Below are positions 43,760-52,041 of a DNA stretch of 64,000 bases, piece after piece. Under the pieces are notes generated by a model. It had not been told where the DNA came from. It did not search any database and was given only the letters and a program-made list of their open reading frames with translations. The position numbers and the translations under genes were made by a program. How positions within the stretch are numbered: the first letter of the stretch is position 1; the number at the start of each line of letters is the position of its first letter. The DNA is from Halorhabdus rudnickae. GTDB taxonomy: Archaea; Halobacteriota; Halobacteria; Halobacteriales; Haloarculaceae. Where the stretch lies: NCBI RefSeq assembly GCF_900880625.1, contig NZ_CAAHFB010000001.1, positions 1,550,001-1,614,000 of the forward strand, given 5' to 3'.

Positions 43760-44236
43760 GTGAAACTAACTATGTTATCACGCCGGTCCCTGCTCACAGT
43801 GTGCGCAGGTGTTATCACAACAGGGTGTCTTAGTAATGAACAATCGATTTCAGAAATCACTTTGAATTCGGTTATTGTACGAAATCTTGACGACACGGCG
43901 CATACTCTTCAGAGTGAAATTGAACGTGATGGTGAATTAATTGTTAATAAAAGTATTGAAGTTTCGGCTCGAAGTGATGGGCGTAGATCGCTTGCTGTTC
44001 TTGGAGAGGTGTTTTCGAAGACGCCAGCAGAGTACCATATTTTCGCCACCCTCAAAGAGTCTGATACAGAGATATACACGGAATTAGGGACTGTTCAAGA
44101 GTCAAATTGTATTAATGCTGAGGTCCGTATTACAACCGAGGAGTCCCTAGAAGTATGGATGGGCAGTAGTTCCGCGTGTGGAAAAATAAAAACTCTGGCT
44201 AATCAATCTGAAAGTTCAACCAGATCAAGAACTTGA
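43760..44236 (+). CDS. Small Tat lipoprotein of unknown function
   Basis: A 158-residue protein with signal LSRRSLLTVCAGVITTGC, a twin-arginine lipoprotein signal with lipobox TTGC. The mature part has ITLNSVIVRNLDDTAHTLQ and [13 protein letters not shown], resembling small haloarchaeal beta-sandwich lipoproteins. The true start may be the second ATG (LSRR preceded by M). Its 3' end overlaps the convergent Tat protein gene by about 34 bases. Codon use is AT-rich compared with the core genes. Confidence 0.68.
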   Translation: MKLTMLSRRSLLTVCAGVITTGCLSNEQSISEITLNSVIVRNLDDTAHTLQSEIERDGELIVNKSIEVSARSDGRRSLAVLGEVFSKTPAEYHIFATLKESDTEIYTELGTVQESNCINAEVRITTEESLEVWMGSSSACGKIKTLANQSESSTRSRT

Positions 44237-45240
44237 AATTCAGGAGGTTTAATTATAATATCTTCCACATCGATTTCATCAGCAGATATCAAATATTCTC
44301 TATTAGACGTGTCATATTTGTTCGCAACCTTTGGACTGGGCTTGAAATCAAAACCATAATCTATAGCTTCGGCAGTGCTTGAGGGGACTGGATCATCTTT
44401 TGTTTGTATCAATGCGCTACCGCGGAGGCCAACTGGACTTTCAGCTTCAAGCTTATACGTGAGGTAAGTTTTTGTATCAACCTCAATATCAACGAGTGCA
44501 CCGGGTTTTGCACGAGCTTCAAACTCAATGAAGTGATCTGTTGCTGGGGTGTGTTCGTAATCGATTGCTCCAAGTGAATCCAGTTCCCAGTGGAAGTCAT
44601 CTTTGGCACCGCGATCTATGGAAAGATCATCAAGAAGTGAATTGAGTGTTTGAATGGTTCCTAGTCCGGGAGTTTCACTAAGAAGAGTCTCAAAAGCGCT
44701 CTCCGCACGATCTTGTTGAGAGAGGTCCTCACCTTCTGCGGGAGAAGCAGCAATCTTACCGTCATTTTGTTCTTCTCCGGGAACCCATCGGCTTGTGCCA
44801 CTTGACCAATCATGGAAATTAATACCATGGCCGGTTAGATAGGGGTAGTAGTCTCCATCTTCCTTTGATTGTCCGCTACTATACGCGACAGACTCGCCAC
44901 GGCCGGTAATTCGGAAAATATGCCCCCATTTATCTGTTCCAGTGGGACTGGGGCGTGGGGTCATCCCATAGTATTCGAAGGTCCCTCGGTGGTTGATCCA
45001 AACACTTTGTCCATACGCACAATAATCTGGACTGCATGTGGTAAATTCACTATTCTCAGTCTTTTGCTGGTCAGGGTCTGTATCTGCGTTAAGACTAACT
45101 TTCGGAAGAGAAGTTGCTGCAACAGAGTGTCCTAATCCGATTGTGGATAAGGCAACTGATCCAGTTTTAATGAATGATCGACGAGATCTGCTTTGGTTTG
45201 GTGATTGTACTTCTCTGCTAGATTCGTTGTTTCGATCCAT
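44203..45240 (-). CDS. Tat-exported hypothetical protein
   Basis: A 345-residue protein with Tat signal SRSRRSFIKTGSVALSTIGLG. The mature part begins with a Cys pair (TTCSPDYCAYGQSVWINHRG) and continues with aromatic, beta-rich segments (GTFEYYGMTPRPSPTGTDKW, HGINFHDWSSGTSRWVPG). The C-terminal part reads DIEVDTKTYLTYKLEAESP. No known family was recognised. Position within the halocin-bearing insertion and its secretion make it a candidate accessory or effector protein, but that is only context. Confidence 0.7.
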   Translation of the reverse strand: MDRNNESSREVQSPNQSRSRRSFIKTGSVALSTIGLGHSVAATSLPKVSLNADTDPDQQKTENSEFTTCSPDYCAYGQSVWINHRGTFEYYGMTPRPSPTGTDKWGHIFRITGRGESVAYSSGQSKEDGDYYPYLTGHGINFHDWSSGTSRWVPGEEQNDGKIAASPAEGEDLSQQDRAESAFETLLSETPGLGTIQTLNSLLDDLSIDRGAKDDFHWELDSLGAIDYEHTPATDHFIEFEARAKPGALVDIEVDTKTYLTYKLEAESPVGLRGSALIQTKDDPVPSSTAEAIDYGFDFKPSPKVANKYDTSNREYLISADEIDVEDIIIKPPEFQVLDLVELSD

Positions 45241-45503
45241 CGCAATAGTGGCTACAATGGAAATGTAGTTTACATTATCTGTTGACTAGTAACGGAATGA
45301 AATCGTATCACTCAGAGAACGATTGGCTACTCATTAAATGAAATCTTGTTCCAATCTGGGTTTAAGATAGATTTCATTAGGACGTAATAAATGTATAGAT
45401 TATTTATTGCATACAATACCCATTAGAACAAGTTTCCGAAATTTGTCACTGGAATCTTACACGCACGTCATTGTCAAGCGTATACTTGCTCGTCAGGTAG
45501 TGT

Positions 45504-46005
45504 TCAGATAAGCTGGTTCCATGCGAACGCGAATGATTTGAGCCAGTCATCAGCTGTTTCTGCAGCGGCGTGACTGAAACAGTTTGAAAACGAAGACGTT
45601 CTGCGTTTTACCTCACGAAAGATACGTTCGACACTGTTCCGATTTCCGCTGCGTTCGTATCTGAAATCGAGGCCATGACGATTACACGCGTCTTTCAACG
45701 AGTGCGATCCATCGATGAGAAACACCGCGTCGTCAACGTCGTGTTTCTCACGTAGCTCATGAAAGAATGCGTGAGCGATGACCGAATTTGTCGTCGGCTC
45801 AAGCTTTGTATGGAGTAATTCGTTTGTTTCAGGATCGACGACAGCGTACAGCCAGTATCGCTCGTCATCGAGTCGGATCACGGTTTCGTCAACCGCAATC
45901 TAATCCGGGCTTCGTCCAGTTTCAGGCTGTAGATCGGCTTTGTGAACCCAATTATGCACGGTTGACCGAGCGCGTTGGACACCAAATACCTCAAGAATAA
46001 CTGCT
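45504..46005 (-). pseudogene. IS6-family transposase relic
   Basis: The C-terminal two-thirds of a haloarchaeal IS6-type DDE transposase. ILEVFGVQRARSTVHNWVHK reads from about 46003, then an in-frame TAG interrupts at about 45900. The remainder is open: IRLDDERYWLYAVVDPETNE, VFLIDGSHSLKDACNRHGLD and NSVERIFREVKRRTSSF with the catalytic Glu. The first roughly 60 residues are missing. The flanking GTAGTGTTCAGATAAG at the 3' side looks like the end of the element. Non-functional. The 263 bases between it and the Tat gene hold nothing recognisable. Confidence 0.88.
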
Positions 46006-46273
46006 CAAATCATACAGTTACGTTCCGAAATTATGTAGTACCGCTCTTCCAAAAGAGCATATTGATACTGCCGTCGCACTCTAACGTAAGATCATAAATA
46101 GGGATCTAAACGGCTTTTTGCCCCGATCAATAACCGGCCGTCACAAACTAAATCGCGGGAATGCGCACTATCAACAATGTGCTACGCAAGAACGCTAGAG
46201 TAGTCTTAGTGTTCAATTTCCTTTCTTAGAAATGGAGGATATTTATGTCTTCATATAGTGCTTATCAAGTATA

Positions 46274-47035
46274 ATGTGTGGTCGAAGTCTTATTCAGGTG
46301 GTGGACAAGCGGATCAATATTTTGCAAGTTGTTTGCGAAGAATATCCAACCAAGCGGGACTTAACTAATGCTGTTTCAGACTCCCGAGCGACGGTTGATC
46401 GTGCAATCCGTGAACTAGAAGAGTTTAATCTTGTTTGCCGGGAAAATGGTTCTTGTAGACCAACATATACAGGGATATTAGCTCGGAACCTGTATATGGA
46501 TTTTGCGAATGCATTTTCGATACTCGAAAATACAAATGACGTGGTTTCATCACTCTCGTTAGATGAAAACCTTGTTAAGGATATTTTTCATGGAGGGTCT
46601 ATATTCCGACCGTCCAATTTCGCACCGTATGAAATAATTGATCCAATCTCTGAAGATCTTAAAGTGAGTAACGAACTAGTCCTGGTGTCCCCTGTCTATA
46701 TACCCTCATATTTTAATCAAGTACTTTCCCAAGGTGCAGAAAATAGCTCAAATGTTGATTTAATAATCAATAGTAGAATAGTAGATATATTGATGGATAG
46801 CGAAAGTGTAGTTGAAAAATATTTATACAATGGTAACAAAATCTTCAAGAAAAACAAAACCCCGAATTACGGCATTTTAAATATCGACAAAGACATTGTA
46901 TATGTATTACTATTCACTACTGAGGGATATCTTTCTTCTATAATCCGGAATACAACTCAAAGTGCAGTTCAATGGTCGATGTCTAGAATATCTAAAATCA
47001 AAGAGGAGAGTTCAAATTTCACAGCTAGCAAGTAA
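46274..47035 (+). CDS. Winged-helix transcriptional regulator
   Basis: A 253-residue protein. The N-terminal winged helix reads RINILQVVCEEYPTKRDLTN and SRATVDRAIRELEEF, with a recognition helix in the second part. The C-terminal 150 residues form an unknown sensor domain seen in haloarchaeal regulators of the HTH/DUF1724-like type (VLVSPVYIPSYFNQVLSQG and YGILNIDKDIVYVLLFTTEG). Strongly AT-rich codon use marks it as acquired. Control of the neighbouring secreted or halocin genes is a reasonable but untested idea. The 268 bases upstream have no gene. Confidence 0.78.
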   Translation: MCGRSLIQVVDKRINILQVVCEEYPTKRDLTNAVSDSRATVDRAIRELEEFNLVCRENGSCRPTYTGILARNLYMDFANAFSILENTNDVVSSLSLDENLVKDIFHGGSIFRPSNFAPYEIIDPISEDLKVSNELVLVSPVYIPSYFNQVLSQGAENSSNVDLIINSRIVDILMDSESVVEKYLYNGNKIFKKNKTPNYGILNIDKDIVYVLLFTTEGYLSSIIRNTTQSAVQWSMSRISKIKEESSNFTASK

Positions 47036-47365
47036 ATTCCACTTAATTACCGCACAATTTAGTTGAGTATTTCTTTGCGGGACTGATCCTTATCCGTTTA
47101 ATATGTTTTTTGAATATTATATTTACCGTTCTCCAGTCGGTCAGTACGTTTCGTGGATAAATCATGATAGGCCCCTCACTACTTAATTTCTTATTAATAG
47201 TAATATTGCTATATTATACTATATTCTGCACTTAACAAGGATATCGCGATATCATTACTCACCACCCATATAAGATATATATATACTTTTATCTGATATA
47301 ATTCAAATCTAATGAATATAGAAATTTAGTAGATTGGACATTCAGATAAAGTATATTGAATTACA
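47036..47365. other. AT-rich gene-free stretch
   Basis: 330 bases, very AT-rich (runs such as TATATATATACT), between the regulator and the left inverted repeat of the ISH3-like element. No ORF worth reporting on either strand. Confidence 0.6.
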
Positions 47366-48754
47366 ATCAGTACCTCACAAAGCATCGCCAGTTAGCCTGA
47401 CCTAAGTCATCTGTTCTGCTGTGGTGAGTCGTCGGTAGCGGTTGAACAACGCTGATCGAAGACGGAGCTGTCGCTGTCGGCGGCTGACCGCCGCCGACGC
47501 GACAGCGTAGCCACTCACAAGGTGGCGTGCCCGGTCGGTAACTACCGGTGGAACTGGTCGTCAGGTGGTCTATTCGCGGGGACGGCCCGACGCACCGCGA
47601 GGGCCGTCCACGTAGCCCGTCGAACCATATTGACGAACTCCTTGTATGGCCACCACCAGAGGCGACGCCCGCCTCGGCGGGGCGTCGCCACATATTCGTA
47701 GTGGAGGTACCGCCAGACGTTCTGCAAGGGGAGACTCACCACGACGTACAGCAATCTCACTGTCGCATCTCGCGTTGTTGTCGTCGCTATCGCTTGTCCA
47801 AGCAAGCGATAGCTCGACTCGATACCGAAGCGTTTGCTGTAGTGGTATCGAGCGTCGGGGGGAGTCTTGATGAACGGCGCGTCAGCGGCGTAGCCGTGAC
47901 GCGCCACACCGTGTTGGTCATACCGTCCATTCAGGTACGTACAATTGATGTAGACGAGAAACTCGACGGTCCCGCTATGACCGTCGAGTTTCCCTGTCAG
48001 GTCGTGATCGATGACGCGGCTCCACCCTTTCGAGAGTTCCTGCTGAATCGCCTCACCCCACCGGATGATCGGCATCACGTAGGCGTAGTTGTGTGCCTGT
48101 AGTAGCGTGAGACACTTGCTGTCGTAGAACCCGCGTTCGAGGTAGACGGCCTTGACCTCGGTGTCAAGGCCATCGAGAACGCCAAGAAACTCGGTTAGGA
48201 CGCTGCTGGCGGTGTCGCCGTCTTCGAGACGGCGACACCGCCAGCGTATAGCGCTTGTTCGTCACACGCGCGTAGAGTGTGGCGTAAGCGTGGAACGCAG
48301 TGGTGCCACGTTTCGCTTCCGAGTGATAGAGAGCGTCTGTGTCGTCTTCGTCACCGTAGTAGGGCCGCAAGTGGAGGTCTGCGCAGACCTCCACCTGCTT
48401 GGGGAGCAGTTTGACGATATCTCGTCGAAGGCTGTTGGCGACTCGTTAGAGCCGGTCCGGCTCGAACTTCGACCGCAGGTGGTAGAGGATCGTGTTCGCC
48501 GACGGCGAGTCTTCACTGGAGTTGCATAGCGTCGAGATCGAGGTCCCGTCGGCGGTTGCGCCGACGAGGACCTCGTAGAGGCCCTCTGTATGATTTCAGC
48601 GTTGTTGGCAAGGTTCAGAGAAACTTCCTCGTCAAGTCGGTTGACGAGGAAGTTAAGGAGCTGGTCTTCGTGGATTTCACTGTCTGCTTGTTGTTTGGAG
48701 TGCACATCCTCAACAAGCCGACATTCTCATTAACCGGCTTTGTGAGGTACTGAT
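47366..48754. mobile_element. ISH3-family-like insertion sequence, degenerate
   Basis: 1389 bp bounded by perfect 18-bp inverted repeats: ATCAGTACCTCACAAAGC at 47366-47383 and its reverse complement at 48737-48754. The length is about that of ISH3/ISH27-group elements. The single transposase gene on the minus strand is broken by frameshifts. No clear target duplication flanks it. It inserted between the regulator and repeat R2. Confidence 0.85.
47542..48705 (-). pseudogene. Broken ISH3-like (IS4-type DDE) transposase
   Basis: Transposase pieces read in at least three frames. DEEVSLNLANNAEI is at the 5' end; then ADLHLRPYYGDEDDTDALYH, FHAYATLYARVTNKRYTLAV and the intact last 178 codons. The last piece includes VIDHDLTGKLDGHSGTVEF and HYSKRFGIESSYRLLGQAIA, the region around the catalytic Glu of the family. 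At least two frameshifts separate them, so the enzyme cannot be made in full. Confidence 0.85.
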
Positions 48755-48784
48755 AATTCGTTCGAACCGGAGTAAGTGTGTGCA

Positions 48785-48932
48785 TAGCTCATTTTGGTCA
48801 ATACAATGAGGAAATTTACTTTCATCAATTGCCGTGCAGCTCGATATTCAAAACGAGGAACGAACTGACGACTGCGCAGCTGCCAAGGCTCGCCCGGCGG
48901 AGATCACAGCGGAGGTTGGCAATAAGTGAAAT
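48785..48932. repeat. Repeat R2 (diverged, ends in a ProC-tail remnant)
   Basis: Aligns with R3 over about 150 bp, from CATTTT..CAATACAATGAG through CTGACGACTGCG to GCGGAGRT..GCGGAGGT. On the plus strand its end reads DDCAAAKARPAEITAEVGNK then TGA, clearly like the ProC C-terminus. It lies directly beside the right end of the ISH3-like element. Confidence 0.7.
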
Positions 48933-48987
48933 GATGGGTTCCTAGGGACTCAGGGACATCCTCAAACACCCAGCATCTTCATAATGT

Positions 48988-49254
48988 TCACGCTACGTAG
49001 ACAACTGCCGCTATTGTGACCGATCCGATGATGAGGCCTAGATTGCTTGTCCAAGTAGCGACCACAATCAAACTCCAGAGAGCCACAAGTAACCCTGCCT
49101 CCTTGGGCTTTCCTTATCCCCACTTTGCATATGTCGTTGTCAAACCAGCAACGACCGCAATCCCGAATAAGAGTTGCTCAATCAACAGGAAGCTCTATCC
49201 CATAGCCGACACGGAGAGTATGATAATAACTATGTCTGAAATTCTATGATTCAT
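48988..49254 (-). pseudogene. Small membrane-protein gene with two in-frame stops
   Basis: From the minus-strand ATG at 49254, 89 codons in one frame give hydrophobic helices: ISDIVIIILSVSAMG, FLLIEQLLFGIAVVAGLTTT and LIIGSVTIAAVVYVA. They are interrupted by a TAG after codon 19 and a TAA after about codon 46, ending in TGA at 48988. The frame preservation around the two stops indicates recent loss. It lies downstream of halocin gene 2 and resembles a small multi-helix membrane protein. Confidence 0.7.
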
Positions 49255-49458
49255 GATCTAGCTCCGTGGCCATATCCAGATATTTCTCCCGGTGAAATGC
49301 ACATTTGCTGGTTATTAAAATATGTTAAATATGTCATGATTTTGAAATAGGTAAATTCATCTTTTCTTGGTGACTTCTTTTTTCCATGAATTAGTCAAAT
49401 ATCCACCAAAGTTAATACCGGCTGGGCTAAGATTGAAATATTAACGTGGGCCATCGCG

Positions 49459-49606
49459 TTAAGTTTGGCGTGAGTTGTGGTAGACGGCGAAGGCTTCAAG
49501 CCACTCTTGAGCTGTCTCTAGCTCGACATGGCTGAAACTATTTGCAAACGAAAAAGTACGCCGTTTTACCTCCCAAAAGACACGTTCGATGGCATTCCGA
49601 TTTCCA
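49459..49606 (-). pseudogene. C-terminal relic of a second IS6-family transposase
   Basis: Only the last 49 codons remain: HGNRNAIERVFWEVKRRTFS, then FANSFSHVELETAQEWLEAF, ending in TAA. They are homologous to the end of the transposase relic at 45504 but diverged, so this is a separate event. The sequence upstream (to 49675) is unrelated, meaning the rest was deleted. Confidence 0.85.
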
Positions 49607-49675
49607 TGTGAGAGTATCTGACTCGCCCTACAACCCGTTTGACTCGTACTCCTATCCGTGCAGTTTTTGATACCC

Positions 49676-49861
49676 CTAGACATAATACCCGACTCCGAAT
49701 ATCGCACCGCCCATGAGACAAGAAGCGGCGGCAAATCCCGACTCACCAGTGAACTGGCTAGCCGGGACGTCACCCACAACGACTAAACTCCCGTAGCCCC
49801 CAACCGAAACGAGGGCGGCAACAACGAGGGCTCCGAGTATCCTTGAATTTTTTACTGACAT
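49676..49861 (-). CDS. Small two-helix membrane protein beside halocin gene 2
   Basis: 61 residues: VKNSRILGALVVAALVSVGG is the first helix, and FAAASCLMGGAIFGVGYYV the second. It lies 15 bases downstream of the second halocin gene on the same strand, matching the position of the larger membrane protein after halocin gene 1. A role in immunity or export is suggested by position only. No family recognised. Confidence 0.6.
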   Translation of the reverse strand: MSVKNSRILGALVVAALVSVGGYGSLVVVGDVPASQFTGESGFAAASCLMGGAIFGVGYYV

Positions 49862-49876
49862 AATCGACTATTCTCG

Positions 49877-50707
49877 TTAACAGAATCCTACCTTATCACA
49901 GATTTCTTGGGTCCCATAGTAACAACCAAACAACGATATTGTTCCCATAAGAGAGGCACACGCTGCCCAGCATCCGAACGCCCCCCATGGTCCACCACTG
50001 AGACAGGCAACACCGAGTTTGTTACATGTAGCCATGGTGGCCCCCAATCCGCCAGCATCGCAAACCGCATTGGTGATAACCTTGCAAGAATCGCAACTCA
50101 TTCCTGCTGTATTAATCGACGAGACATTTTGGACGTCAATTCTTTCCGCCGAAAAGGCTGTATTCGAACTATTCTCGTGGGTCTCCACCGATCGACCAGT
50201 ATTTGGATCGTTCCCGTAGATACCCACCGATCGACCAGTAGTCATACTGGAGATGGAAGAGGACGGAGCGGTACCAAAACCGAGCGTGGAGGCTAATCTT
50301 CTATCTCCGTTTTCATCGTCTGCGACAATCGAAAATAGTAGAGCGCCACCCCGAGGCAAATTGGTGCGATTTTGTTTCGACGTTGATCCATCACTCGGCC
50401 AAAAGGGAAGGACGACGAGACGCGGATCTCGTTCGTTCCAGCGTTTATTTTTCGTGTCGAGATCGGCGGTCATCGTTCGCTCCTTCTTTGGACTGAATCC
50501 ATCGGAACTGATTGTCGCTTTCATTTCCTCAAAATATGAGCTGTCCTGAATCGCTTGCAAGTTACTCTTCGATTGGGAATCAGTCCAAGAAGGATCCTTA
50601 ATGAATTTTGCTTTTGGCCCTTTCCTCCTTTTTTGTCTCTTTTCTCTTTTCCTTCCCACGTCCTTTCTCTTTGTTTGGTTTCCCGGCAACCAGACCAGTG
50701 GTGCCAA
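49877..50707 (-). CDS. Halocin C8-like precursor 2, main part (microhalocin domain)
   Basis: The frame is 276 codons. Its first residues are the out-of-frame reading of the Tat-signal region, so real coding starts after the frameshift near 50600-50640. It covers SQSKSNLQAIQDSSYFEEM, then PRLVVLPFWPSDGS and RGGALLFSIVADDENGDRR (homologous to precursor 1). A Ser/Thr-rich linker with a repeated TGRSV motif follows. The C-terminal domain of about 75 residues has ten cysteines (SCDSC, AVCDAG, TCNKLG, ACLSGG, GCWAAC, GCYYG, ICDKVGFC). Halocin C8 also has ten cysteines and ends with an xGLC-type tail. Confidence 0.8.
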   Translation of the reverse strand: MAPLVWLPGNQTKRKDVGRKREKRQKRRKGPKAKFIKDPSWTDSQSKSNLQAIQDSSYFEEMKATISSDGFSPKKERTMTADLDTKNKRWNERDPRLVVLPFWPSDGSTSKQNRTNLPRGGALLFSIVADDENGDRRLASTLGFGTAPSSSISSMTTGRSVGIYGNDPNTGRSVETHENSSNTAFSAERIDVQNVSSINTAGMSCDSCKVITNAVCDAGGLGATMATCNKLGVACLSGGPWGAFGCWAACASLMGTISLFGCYYGTQEICDKVGFC

Positions 50708-50771
50708 GAATAGCTGTGCCTGTACTGATTGACTTCAACACGGATCGCCGTGACTCGTTCGGATCAGTCAT
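50598..50771 (-). CDS. Halocin C8-like precursor 2, Tat-signal part (frameshifted)
   Basis: 57 codons: MTDPNESRRSVLKSISTGTA is a Tat signal nearly identical to that of precursor 1, followed by a Lys/Arg/Glu-rich stretch (KEKGRGKEKRKETKKEE) and a TAA at 50598. An A6 run on the coding strand (50629-50634) lies where a +1 shift would connect it to the frame at 49877-50707. Together they would make a preprotein of about 300 residues, close to the 283 of the halocin C8 precursor. Confidence 0.78.
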   Translation of the reverse strand: MTDPNESRRSVLKSISTGTAILGTTGLVAGKPNKEKGRGKEKRKETKKEERAKSKIH

Positions 50772-51029
50772 GATTGCGTCCAAAATGTATTTATTTAGAT
50801 TATATATTATGTTTTTGAGACATATAAAAGGGAAATATTGTTTTGGATTATATTATTGATGTCGTCATTATCTCCTGGCGGTTACCGACGAGCTCTGATT
50901 TGAATGTCTCTCTGGCGCACTTCAAGCTTCGCGATAATAGATAGAGTCGAACGGTAGCGAGCACCAACAACGTACTAAACGAGAATGATATACGAAACCC
51001 ACGTTGGTGATGGTTGTACTGTACCGACC

Positions 51030-51216
51030 GAACTCGTTACGGATCGTAGTAGGTTTGTCCGTCGCCCATTTTAACTCATTACAATGAGACACGCCACTCT
51101 GATCGATCACCAATGTGGGCGGACATCCCACACACGGGACGGCACTGACGACTGCGTAGCCGCTGAGGGCCTCTCGGCGGAGATTTCCGCGGAGGTCGGC
51201 GATGAGTGATAGCGAG
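51030..51216. repeat. Repeat R3 (ends in an almost perfect proC tail)
   Basis: Colinear with R1 (42490-42674) and, over its last 150 bp, with R2. Its last 43 bp (51174-51216) are the right copy of the proC-end/proB-start direct repeat. Just upstream, the plus strand reads [21 protein letters not shown], a chimera of the repeat and the true ProC end. It replaces the native sequence in front of proB. Confidence 0.8.
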
Positions 51217-52041
51217 GCGGTGCCCGACGACGCGGTCGAGCGAGTCCGGGAGACGGCAGCTGGGGCCGAGCGGGTCGTCGTCAAGGCAGGGACCAACTCC
51301 CTGACGGACGACGATTCCAATCTCGACGACGACAAACTCGATAAGCTCGTCGACGACGTGACCGACCTGCTCGATCGCGGCAAGGAAGTCATCCTCGTCT
51401 CCTCCGGTGCGATCGGGGCCGGACGGGGTCGGGTTGACACCGGAAGGGGGACTGTCGAGGAGTCACAGGCCCTCTCGACGGTCGGCCAGAGCCTTCTGAT
51501 GCGTCGCTACACCGAGAGTTTCGAACGCCACGACCGGAAGATCGCCCAGATCCTGGTGACCCAGGCCGACCTGGACGACCCCGAGCGGTTCACCAACTTC
51601 CACAACACGATCGAGACACTGCTCGAATGGGGCGTGGTTCCGATCGTCAACGAGAACGACGCCGTCGCCATCGAGGAGATCCAGATCGGTGACAACGACA
51701 TGCTTTCGTCCTCAATCGCGGTCGGCGTCGAGGCCGATCTGCTGGTGACGCTGACCGACGTCGACGGCGTCTACACCGGCAATCCGAAAGCGGACGACGA
51801 CGCCCAAAAGATCGAGGCCGTCGGGCGCAACTACGGTGCTGTCCAGAAGGCTGTCGAGGCGAGTGCAACCGACGGATTCGGCGGCATCGTCACCAAGGTC
51901 GAGGGCGCGCGAACGGTCAACGAGCACGGCATCCCGGCGGTGATCGCGGGCTCGGCCGAACCTGCCGTCCTCGACCGGATCGCCCGCGCGGAACCGGTGG
52001 GCACAATATTCCTGCCTGTCAATGGGGCGTACGATGACTGA
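51202..52041 (+). CDS. proB: Glutamate 5-kinase
   Basis: A 279-residue kinase phosphorylating glutamate for proline synthesis. [15 protein letters not shown] is the nucleotide-binding start; [27 protein letters not shown]-like [16 protein letters not shown] and [19 protein letters not shown] follow, then [14 protein letters not shown]. No PUA domain, as usual in archaea. It overlaps proA. The proC-like tail in front of its ATG is the right end of the insertion, so its original coupling to proC is lost and any promoter must lie in repeat R3 or upstream. Confidence 0.94.
   Translation: MSDSEAVPDDAVERVRETAAGAERVVVKAGTNSLTDDDSNLDDDKLDKLVDDVTDLLDRGKEVILVSSGAIGAGRGRVDTGRGTVEESQALSTVGQSLLMRRYTESFERHDRKIAQILVTQADLDDPERFTNFHNTIETLLEWGVVPIVNENDAVAIEEIQIGDNDMLSSSIAVGVEADLLVTLTDVDGVYTGNPKADDDAQKIEAVGRNYGAVQKAVEASATDGFGGIVTKVEGARTVNEHGIPAVIAGSAEPAVLDRIARAEPVGTIFLPVNGAYDD

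Larger units (their letters stand above)
43524..51173. mobile_element. 7.65-kb insertion splitting proC from proB
   Basis: Bounded by 43-bp direct repeats, AT-richer than the flanks, and holding Tat-secreted proteins, a winged-helix regulator, a broken ISH3-like element, two IS6-family relics, a dead membrane gene and the second halocin-C8-like gene. No integrase gene was recognised inside. Either site-specific integration of an element whose integrase is lost, or duplication-driven growth at the junction, could explain it. Confidence 0.7.

Noticed and set aside
47548-48102. Plus-strand ORF within the ISH3-like element
   Set aside because: Antisense to the recognisable transposase C-terminus.
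48860-51216. R repeats as terminal repeats of a single transposon
   Set aside because: R1, R2 and R3 are all in the same orientation and unequal distances apart, and contain ProC-tail coding remnants, which fits attachment-like or duplication events better than transposon ends.
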